This document shows, piece after piece, positions 16,930 through 22,874 of a stretch of DNA of 22,874 nt. The notes below the pieces were generated by a model. That model did not search any database, was not told where the DNA came from, and saw nothing but the letters and a program-made list of their open reading frames with translations. The DNA is taken from the NCBI GenBank assembly GCA_934716785.1, contig CAKUYM010000031.1:1-22874 (forward strand). The letters are read 5' to 3'. How positions within the stretch are numbered: position 1 is the first letter of the stretch; each line of letters opens with the position of its first letter. This DNA is from an uncultured Bacteroides sp. Its GTDB lineage: Bacteria > Bacteroidota > Bacteroidia > Bacteroidales > Bacteroidaceae. Position numbers and translations under genes: made by a program.

Positions 16930-19110
16930 TTAATTGGCCATTTCCGAGATAAACTTGATACGTACCAAGCGCACTTCTTCTTCCGTGAAGTCATCACCCA
17001 ATTCGTCAAGCGCATCGTCGATCTTATCTGTTGTAGATTCCTTAAAATAATCATAGATATCAAGCATATGATCTTCATCCATGATCTCCTCAAGGAAGTA
17101 GTCGATGTTCAGTTTCGTTCCCGAATATACGATAGCTTCAACTTCATCAAGCAACTCTCCGAACTCGATACCTTTGGAAAGAGCGATATCATCCAATGCC
17201 ACTTTACGGTCAATAGCCTGAATAATAGCCACTTTCATCTTCGACTTATTGGCAACGGTACGTACACGTAAATCCTCCGGACGTTCTATTTCATTTTCTT
17301 CGCAGTGACGCTTAATCAGCTTACAGAACTCTTCTCCATAGCGTTTTGCCTTTCCGGCACCTACACCGGGAATATTCTGCAGTTCCTCCAGTGTCACAGG
17401 ATAGATAGTAGCCATTGCCTCCAAAGACGGGTCCTGGAAAATTACATAAGGTGGAACTTCCAATTTCTTCGATAGCTTCTTACGCAAATCCTTCAACATC
17501 GAATAAAGAGCCGGGTCTACCGCACAAGAACCACCGCCGCGTGCCGGTGCTTCTTCTTCAACCTCATCAAAATCATTGTCTTCGGTAATCTTGAATGATT
17601 TCGGCTTCTTCAGGAACTTATGACCTTCCTCCGTCACTTTCAGGAGTCCGTAATGTTCCACATCTTTGCTCAAGTAGCCCGCTATCAAAGCTTGGCGAAT
17701 CACCGCATTCCATGTCTTGTCTTCTTCGCCCATACCGGATCCGAAAACTTCGAGGTCCTCATGTAAATGAGCCTGTACTTCCGAAGTTTCCCGGCCCTGT
17801 AGTATGTCTATTATATAATCTGCTTTAAAATTCTCTTTTACCGCGATAATCGCTTCAATCACGGCACATAATAAATCTTGAGCCTCCACTTGTTTTTTAG
17901 GGTTTAAACAGTTGTCACAATTTCCACAATTATCTTCCGTGTATTCCTCACCGAAATAATGTAGCAACGTCTTACGTCGGCATACGGAAGATTCGGCATA
18001 AGCAGCGGTTTCCAACAGAAGCTGCTTGCCTATTTCCTGCTCTGCCACAGGTTTTCCTTGCATGAACTTTTCGAGTTTCTGCAGGTCTTTGTTTGTATAA
18101 AAGGTTATGCACTGACCTTCGCCGCCATCTCTACCGGCACGTCCGGTCTCCTGATAATATCCTTCCAAACTCTTCGGTATATCATAGTGAATCACAAAAC
18201 GCACATCGGGCTTGTCTATCCCCATACCGAAAGCAATAGTGGCCACAATGACATTCACCTTTTCCATCAGGAAGTCGTCCTGGTTCTTGGTTCTCGTCAC
18301 CGAATCCATCCCCGCATGATACGGACGCGCATTGATGCCGTTTGCCTGAAGGATTTCAGCAAGTTCTTCCACTTTTTTCCGGCTCAGACAATAGATGATT
18401 CCTGATTTCTCCGGATTATTCTTGATAAACTTGATAATATCCCGGTCAATATTGGCGGTCTTCGCGCGTACCTCATAATATAAATTCGGACGGTTGAACG
18501 AGGATTTGAAGACCTGAGCGTCCACCATTCCAAGATTCTTCTGGATATCATGTTGCACCTTCGGCGTTGCCGTTGCGGTAAGCGCAATCAACGGGGCCTT
18601 TCCTATTTCATTAATGATAGGACGAATCCGGCGATATTCAGGTCGGAAGTCATGTCCCCATTCTGAAATACAGTGAGCTTCGTCCACTGCATAAAACGAG
18701 ATTTTTACAGAACGCAAAAATTCAACGTTTTCTTCCTTCGTCAGCGACTCGGGCGCCACATATAGCAATTTTGTCTTTCCGGCAAGGATGTCTGACTTCA
18801 CTTGGTCAATCGCACCTTTATTCAATGAAGAATTTATAAAATGGGCAATGCCATCTTCTTCGCTGAAATTGCGCATGGCATCCACCTGATTCTTCATCAA
18901 CGCAATAAGCGGTGAAATGACGATAGCGGTACCTTCCATCAAGAGCGAAGGCAACTGATAGCATAAAGATTTCCCGCCACCGGTAGGCATCAGCACAAAG
19001 GTATCCTTACCACTGAGCAAATTCTGGATGATTGCTTCCTGGTTTCCCTTGAACTTGTTAAATCCGAAATACTTTTTCAGTTCATCTGTTAAATTAATCT
19101 TCCTTGCCAT
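16930..19110 (-). CDS. recQ: ATP-dependent DNA helicase RecQ
   Basis: A 3'-5' DNA helicase of the RecQ family used in recombination and repair, 726 residues. Walker A is MPTGGGKS (Lys47), Walker B is D143EAH146 followed by the RecQ-specific CISEWGHDFRPEY. Motif VI is QETGRAGRDG. The RQC region has the zinc-binding cysteines in CRR and CGNCDNC (about 373-402), then a winged helix. An HRDC domain is at about 533-610 (LEELQNIPGVGAGKAKRYGEEF). About 625-720 form an additional C-terminal helical domain like the helix-turn-helix extension found in longer bacterial RecQ proteins. It is longer than E. coli RecQ (about 610). Its promoter overlaps a perfect palindrome in the clpX-recQ gap. Confidence 0.97.
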   Translation of the reverse strand: MARKINLTDELKKYFGFNKFKGNQEAIIQNLLSGKDTFVLMPTGGGKSLCYQLPSLLMEGTAIVISPLIALMKNQVDAMRNFSEEDGIAHFINSSLNKGAIDQVKSDILAGKTKLLYVAPESLTKEENVEFLRSVKISFYAVDEAHCISEWGHDFRPEYRRIRPIINEIGKAPLIALTATATPKVQHDIQKNLGMVDAQVFKSSFNRPNLYYEVRAKTANIDRDIIKFIKNNPEKSGIIYCLSRKKVEELAEILQANGINARPYHAGMDSVTRTKNQDDFLMEKVNVIVATIAFGMGIDKPDVRFVIHYDIPKSLEGYYQETGRAGRDGGEGQCITFYTNKDLQKLEKFMQGKPVAEQEIGKQLLLETAAYAESSVCRRKTLLHYFGEEYTEDNCGNCDNCLNPKKQVEAQDLLCAVIEAIIAVKENFKADYIIDILQGRETSEVQAHLHEDLEVFGSGMGEEDKTWNAVIRQALIAGYLSKDVEHYGLLKVTEEGHKFLKKPKSFKITEDNDFDEVEEEAPARGGGSCAVDPALYSMLKDLRKKLSKKLEVPPYVIFQDPSLEAMATIYPVTLEELQNIPGVGAGKAKRYGEEFCKLIKRHCEENEIERPEDLRVRTVANKSKMKVAIIQAIDRKVALDDIALSKGIEFGELLDEVEAIVYSGTKLNIDYFLEEIMDEDHMLDIYDYFKESTTDKIDDALDELGDDFTEEEVRLVRIKFISEMAN

Positions 19111-19143
19111 CTTAACTTAGGTTGTTTTATTCAGTTCATGATT

Positions 19144-19187
19144 TAACTTTGTTTGGCTCTCTTTTTCGAGAGAGCCAAACAAAGTTA
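19144..19187. promoter_or_regulatory. Perfect palindrome overlapping the recQ promoter
   Basis: The left arm 19144-19161 (TAACTTTGTTTGGCTCTC) and right arm 19170-19187 are exact complements over 18 bp, around an 8-base centre. Each arm starts with TAACTTTG on its own strand, so a perfect Bacteroides -7 motif faces each direction. No T-run follows on either strand, so it is not a classic intrinsic terminator. It looks like an operator or a hairpin at the 5' end of the recQ transcript. Confidence 0.65.
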
Positions 19188-19210
19188 TAAACAACTTCGT
19201 AATTACCAAG
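19180..19210 (-). promoter_or_regulatory. Putative recQ promoter
   Basis: On the minus strand: -33 CTTG at 19210-19207, a 19-base spacer, then -7 TAACTTTG at 19187-19180. This is a good fit to TTTG-N19-TAnnTTTG with one mismatch. Transcription would start near 19173, inside the palindrome, leaving a leader of about 60 nt before the recQ ATG. Confidence 0.5.
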
Positions 19211-19277
19211 CAAAATACGACTAATATTTTCAAGAAAATACAGAAACAATCATTTTCGTCCGTTTTATGCCTTGATT

Positions 19278-20522
19278 TTAAGCAGTTTGCAATCGTGCCA
19301 TATTTGCCTTTTCCAGTTGATGTTTCGCGTAGTCCAGCGTCACCTCATACTCTTTCTTATTCTCCGAAGGGATTTCAAACATAACATCCATCATGATTGT
19401 CTCCACGATAGAGCGCAATCCGCGTGCACCGAGTTTGTATTCTACCGCTTTGTCAACGATATATTCGAATACGGAATCTTCGAATGTCAGCTTGATGTTA
19501 TCCATTTCAAACAGTTTGACATACTGTTTAATAATAGAGTTTTTCGGTTCGGTAAGGATAGCACGAAGTGCGTTACGATCCAGCGGATTGAGATAAGTCA
19601 ATACCGGAAGACGTCCGATAATCTCGGGAATCAGCCCGAATGACTTCAAATCCTGAGGAGCGATATACTGCATCATGTTATTCTTATCTATCGTCGCCGT
19701 TTTCTGCGAAGCCGTATAACCTACGACGTGCGTATTCAGCCGTTGCGCGATTTTCTTCTCAATACCATCGAAAGCGCCGCCACAAATAAAGAGGATGTTT
19801 TTGGTATTTACCGGAATCATCTTCTGGTCGGGATGCTTACGCCCACCCTGAGGAGGAACGTTCACCACAGAGCCTTCGAGCAATTTCAGCAATCCCTGCT
19901 GCACACCTTCACCACTCACATCGCGAGTGATAGAAGGATTATCACCTTTACGGGCTATCTTGTCTATTTCATCGATAAACACAATACCTTGTTCTGCTTC
20001 CGGCACGTTATAGTCGGCAACCTGAAGCAAGCGGGTAAGAATACTTTCAATATCCTCGCCCACATAGCCGGCTTCTGTCAACACCGTAGCGTCCACAATC
20101 GTAAACGGTACGTGCAGCAGCTTGGCAATGGTACGCGCCAGCAATGTTTTTCCCGTTCCGGTGCTGCCCACCATGATGATATTGGATTTTTCAATCTCCA
20201 CATCATCCCCACTGTCTTTTTGCAACAGACGTTTATAGTGGTTGTATACCGACACGGAAAGGAAACGTTTCGCATCATCCTGCCCGATTACATACTGGTC
20301 GAGGAATTTCTTGATCTCTACCGGCTTGGGCAGTTCCTTTAAATTGAGCTTGGTAGCCCCGGTGCTTCTCTTACTTCCACCCAACGCTTCCTGAGTAATC
20401 TCATAAGCCTGGGTAGCACAACTGTCGCAGATGTAGCCGTTCATTCCCGTAATCAGGAATCCGACCTCATCTTCCGTTCTGCCACAGAAACTACACCTTT
20501 TCTTTGTTTTTGAATCAGCCAT
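19278..20522 (-). CDS. clpX: ClpX, ATP-binding unfoldase subunit of ClpXP
   Basis: Hexameric AAA+ unfoldase that recognises tagged proteins and feeds them into ClpP, in the cytosol. The 414-residue protein has the N-terminal C4 zinc finger (Cys10, Cys13, Cys32, Cys35), Walker A GSTGTGKT (Lys125), the pore loop in [13 protein letters not shown], Walker [10 protein letters not shown], the second pore loop GGRKHPDQK, and the ClpP-contacting stretch containing [10 protein letters not shown] plus the C-terminal small domain ([12 protein letters not shown]). It starts two bases after the clpP stop, so the two genes are co-transcribed and probably translationally coupled. The start at 20522 gives the expected N-terminus. 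Confidence 0.98.
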   Translation of the reverse strand: MADSKTKKRCSFCGRTEDEVGFLITGMNGYICDSCATQAYEITQEALGGSKRSTGATKLNLKELPKPVEIKKFLDQYVIGQDDAKRFLSVSVYNHYKRLLQKDSGDDVEIEKSNIIMVGSTGTGKTLLARTIAKLLHVPFTIVDATVLTEAGYVGEDIESILTRLLQVADYNVPEAEQGIVFIDEIDKIARKGDNPSITRDVSGEGVQQGLLKLLEGSVVNVPPQGGRKHPDQKMIPVNTKNILFICGGAFDGIEKKIAQRLNTHVVGYTASQKTATIDKNNMMQYIAPQDLKSFGLIPEIIGRLPVLTYLNPLDRNALRAILTEPKNSIIKQYVKLFEMDNIKLTFEDSVFEYIVDKAVEYKLGARGLRSIVETIMMDVMFEIPSENKKEYEVTLDYAKHQLEKANMARLQTA

Positions 20523-20524
20523 TT

Positions 20525-21187
20525 TTATTTCTTAATCAATACCTCATCAATCATACCGTATTCCTTCGCTTCCTGCGCTGTCATCCAATAGTCACGGTCT
20601 GAATCCGCCCATACTTTATCGAAATCGGTATGCGAATGATCGGCAATGATTGTATAAAGTTCTTTCTTCAATTTCTGAATCTCACGAGCCGTAATTTCAA
20701 TGTCCGAAGCCTGCCCCTGCGCACCGCCCATCGGTTGGTGAATCATCACGCGTGAGTGGGGCAACGCAGAACGCTTACCTTCTGCACCGGCCACCAACAA
20801 TACAGCCGCCATCGAGGCAGCCATCCCCGTACAGATCGTGGAAACATCACTGGATATAAACTGCATCGTATCGTAAATACCTAATCCGGCATACACACTT
20901 CCGCCCGGAGAGTTGATATAAATAGAGATATCCTTGCCCGGATCCACAGAGTCCAAATACAGCAACTGTGCCTGAAGCGTATTTGCCGTATAGTCATCTA
21001 CTTGAGTTCCTAAGAAAATAATGCGATCCATCATCAAGCGTGAGAAAACGTCGAGTTGAGTCACGTTCAACTGTCTTTCTTCCAAAATATAGGGATTCAA
21101 ATACCCAGCCTGCGATTTAATCACATCATCCAACACCATGCCATTCATTCCTAAATGCTTGGTTGCGTATTTTCTAAAATCATCCAT
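20525..21187 (-). CDS. clpP: ClpP, proteolytic subunit of Clp protease
   Basis: Serine peptidase that forms the 14-subunit barrel of ClpXP. The 220-residue protein shows the catalytic triad Ser125 (GMAASMAA), His150 (MIHQPMGGAQG) and Asp199 (SDRDYWMTAQEA), with the same spacing as in E. coli (25 and 49 residues). INSPGGSVYAGLGIYDTM forms the oxyanion region. The frame continues upstream to 21259, but ATG 21187 (MDDFRKYATKHLGMNG) gives the normal N-terminus, and the upstream part overlaps the promoter. It is the first gene of a clpP-clpX pair with its own promoter, lying between the tig terminator and this start. Confidence 0.97.
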   Translation of the reverse strand: MDDFRKYATKHLGMNGMVLDDVIKSQAGYLNPYILEERQLNVTQLDVFSRLMMDRIIFLGTQVDDYTANTLQAQLLYLDSVDPGKDISIYINSPGGSVYAGLGIYDTMQFISSDVSTICTGMAASMAAVLLVAGAEGKRSALPHSRVMIHQPMGGAQGQASDIEITAREIQKLKKELYTIIADHSHTDFDKVWADSDRDYWMTAQEAKEYGMIDEVLIKK

Positions 21188-21228
21188 ATTAATTGTTCCT
21201 TTCTTAAATTTAAAAATAAACGTAGGTG

Positions 21229-21260
21229 CAAAGAAACGAAAAAGAATACATAGACACAAA
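21229..21260 (-). promoter_or_regulatory. Putative clpP-clpX promoter
   Basis: Minus strand: -33 TTTG at 21260-21257, a 20-base spacer, then TTTCTTTG at 21236-21229, one mismatch from TAnnTTTG. The predicted transcript starts near 21222 and leaves a leader of about 35 nt. The -33 element directly abuts the T-run of the tig terminator. Confidence 0.5.
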
Positions 21261-21261
21261 A

Positions 21262-21298
21262 AAACACAGAGTTATAATTTTATAAAAACTCTGTGTTT
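21262..21298 (-). terminator. Intrinsic terminator of tig
   Basis: AAACACAGAGTT at 21262-21273 and AACTCTGTGTTT at 21287-21298 form a perfect 12-bp stem with a 13-base AT-rich loop. On the minus strand the stem runs into TTTTTTTG, a typical terminator U-run. It lies about 30 bp after the tig stop. Confidence 0.8.
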
Positions 21299-21330
21299 CT
21301 GTGACTATTATATTCTATTCAATCGAACGA

Positions 21331-22686
21331 TTATTCAAACATCTTATTGAATTCTTCGACAGAAACGTTCTTATTTTCCAAAGTCACCTGTGCTTTCAAG
21401 GCAGCAGCCAACTTCACTTCAACAACACGGTTCACCAAGTTATTGATAGTTTCTTTCTTCTTCAACATCTCTTGTGCATAGTTTTCGAGCACATCTTCGG
21501 GAACTGACAGCATGCCGTATTGAGCAAATTGTGCCTTTGTTGTATCTTTAGCCATCTTCAGAACATCATCTTGCTCTACTTTGATGTTATTTGCCTCTAC
21601 CAACTGTTCCTTGATTAGATGCCAAGTCAGTTCTTCGATGCTCTTATCATAGTTCTCTGCAACATATTCCTCGCCCTTATCTTCGTTGTTCAGCAGCATG
21701 ATGCGTTTCAGCAATGCATCGGGGAATTCCAACTTGCCTACTTTATCCATCATCATTTTACGAACGTCGATCAAGAACTTATAATCGCTATCGGCTACGA
21801 ATCTTGCTGCAATTTCCTCTTTGATCTTAGCACGGAACTCTTCTTCAGTCTTCACAACGCCCTCGCCAAATGCTTGGTCGAATACTTCCTGAGTCAGTTC
21901 ACCCGGCACAAAACGAGTGATTTCTTCTACCTGGAAACTGAAGTTTGAGTGAACATCTTTTGCGATCTCCTTATCAATTTTCAACAAAGATCCCAGTTCG
22001 GCAGCATTACCGTCATAAGCAACATTCGGATTAAACACCAACACGTCATTCACTTTTGCATTAGCAAAGACAGCCTTCTGTTCATCGTTCTTCATGTAAG
22101 AAGGCATCAACACCACACCTTCTACCTGAATGCCGCCTTCTTTCGTATTGCCTTCTTCGTCCAACTGCGCCAACAGTCCCTTCACCATATCATTATCTTC
22201 GTAAGTATCTACTTTATCGTACTTACCGGTGCGTTGAGTATACATCTTCACCTGGTTGTCGATCATTTCCTCAGATACTTCGATCGTATAATAATCCACC
22301 TTATCATCGGTGCTAACCTCAGCCTTGAATTCAGGAGCCAAAGCAATGTCGAATACGAAATCAAATTCGTCCATTGTATCGAAATCGATATTCTGCTGTT
22401 TTTCTTCGTTAGGCAACGGCTCACCCAATATGTTCACCTTATTATCCTTAATATAATTGTAAACAGCTTCTTGCAATGTCTTATTCACAACTTCTGCAAT
22501 TACAGACTTGCCATACATCTTTTTAATAAGGCTCGTCGGAACCATACCTTTGCGGAATCCCGGGATTTGCGCCTTCTGACGGAGCGATTTCAATTCTTTG
22601 TCTACTTTCTCCTGATAATCGGCTTTCTCAAGCTTCACAGTAAGCTCTGCGCTTACTTTGTCAATGTTTTGTAATGAAACGTTCAT
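21331..22686 (-). CDS. tig: Trigger factor, ribosome-associated chaperone
   Basis: Binds at the ribosome exit tunnel and shields nascent chains. The protein has 451 residues, the usual length. The N-terminal ribosome-binding domain (1-115) carries the signature PGFRKGMVP. The middle domain (about 150-250) sits where the FKBP-type PPIase lies in E. coli but its sequence is poorly conserved, so isomerase activity is unclear. The C-terminal chaperone arms (about 260-450) are helical and charged (EEFRAKIKEEIAARFVADSD, AQEMLKKKETINNLVNRVVE). It is the first gene of the minus-strand series and has a consensus promoter upstream and an intrinsic terminator downstream, so it is likely a single-gene transcript next to clpPX. 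Confidence 0.96.
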   Translation of the reverse strand: MNVSLQNIDKVSAELTVKLEKADYQEKVDKELKSLRQKAQIPGFRKGMVPTSLIKKMYGKSVIAEVVNKTLQEAVYNYIKDNKVNILGEPLPNEEKQQNIDFDTMDEFDFVFDIALAPEFKAEVSTDDKVDYYTIEVSEEMIDNQVKMYTQRTGKYDKVDTYEDNDMVKGLLAQLDEEGNTKEGGIQVEGVVLMPSYMKNDEQKAVFANAKVNDVLVFNPNVAYDGNAAELGSLLKIDKEIAKDVHSNFSFQVEEITRFVPGELTQEVFDQAFGEGVVKTEEEFRAKIKEEIAARFVADSDYKFLIDVRKMMMDKVGKLEFPDALLKRIMLLNNEDKGEEYVAENYDKSIEELTWHLIKEQLVEANNIKVEQDDVLKMAKDTTKAQFAQYGMLSVPEDVLENYAQEMLKKKETINNLVNRVVEVKLAAALKAQVTLENKNVSVEEFNKMFE

Positions 22687-22738
22687 TCTGACAATTATTT
22701 ATTTGATTTATACTTTATTCTATACTCAAATGAGGGTG

Positions 22739-22769
22739 CAAAATTAGTGCTAATCTTTTAAATTTCAAA
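22739..22769 (-). promoter_or_regulatory. Consensus Bacteroides-type promoter of tig
   Basis: Minus strand: TTTG at 22769-22766, a 19-base spacer, then TAATTTTG at 22746-22739. Both elements match the TTTG-N19-TAnnTTTG consensus fully. Transcription should start near 22732, giving a leader of about 45 nt. This is the clearest promoter in the window and supports the taxonomic call. Confidence 0.75.
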
Positions 22770-22874
22770 AGACATTGCAGATTTATTTCGTATCTATTCA
22801 CGGCTCTTTCATTTAAGATTTCGTTGTTCACTTAAAAATGTTGTTATTTTATAGCGAGTGTTTCCTTGGATGGT

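Noticed and set aside
21188..21259. N-terminal extension of ClpP
   Set aside because: The added residues overlap the promoter elements and do not match the ClpP family N-terminus.
21949..22674. 241-codon plus-strand frame over tig
   Set aside because: Antisense shadow of trigger factor caused by its codon bias, with an unnatural His/Phe/Ile-rich composition.

Overview
The window looks like chromosomal DNA from a Bacteroides-type member of the Bacteroidota. Several intergenic regions carry the promoter pattern of this group, with a -7 element TAnnTTTG and a -33 TTTG spaced 19-20 bases away, rather than an E. coli -35/-10 pair. Starts lack strong Shine-Dalgarno sequences. The gene order tig, clpP, clpX, recQ, guaB, three PPIase-like genes, ostA-like, mutL, and the style of the OmpA-like protein, also fit. 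I do not name a species. No tRNA, rRNA, insertion sequence, integrase or CRISPR array was seen.

Layout from left to right. (1) 1-293: a non-coding segment with two different families of short inverted and direct repeats. (2) 294-2705, minus strand: a soluble PAS/GAF sensor histidine kinase without a receiver domain, followed by a 445-bp AT-rich gap. (3) 3151-5692, plus strand: a small accessory block with an AraC-type regulator, an exported class A beta-lactamase whose C-terminus carries two SH3-like domains, and a TfoX C-terminal-domain protein. A possible 30-residue ORF and a strong bidirectional terminator follow. (4) 5968-22686, all minus strand: a long housekeeping block. Read in the direction of transcription it is trigger factor (tig), clpP-clpX, recQ, guaB, three consecutive secreted PPIase/SurA-like proteins, an OstA/LptA-like protein, a small membrane protein, mutL and an OmpA-family protein.

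The minus-strand block joins cytosolic protein quality control (trigger factor, ClpXP), DNA repair (RecQ, MutL), GMP synthesis (GuaB) and envelope assembly. In the envelope part, parvulin-type chaperones and an LptA-like protein could support folding of barrel proteins such as the OmpA-like protein and export of lipopolysaccharide.

The most unusual coding feature is the beta-lactamase/SH3 gene. Its catalytic motifs are intact, its lactamase part ends at the usual family length, and an in-frame ATG exactly at the domain boundary suggests that two former genes were fused. The most unusual non-coding features are a perfect 18-bp palindrome on the recQ promoter with a -7 motif in each arm, a 15-nt repeat that keeps the reading frame after the stop codon of the small membrane protein gene, and three unrelated short-repeat clusters.
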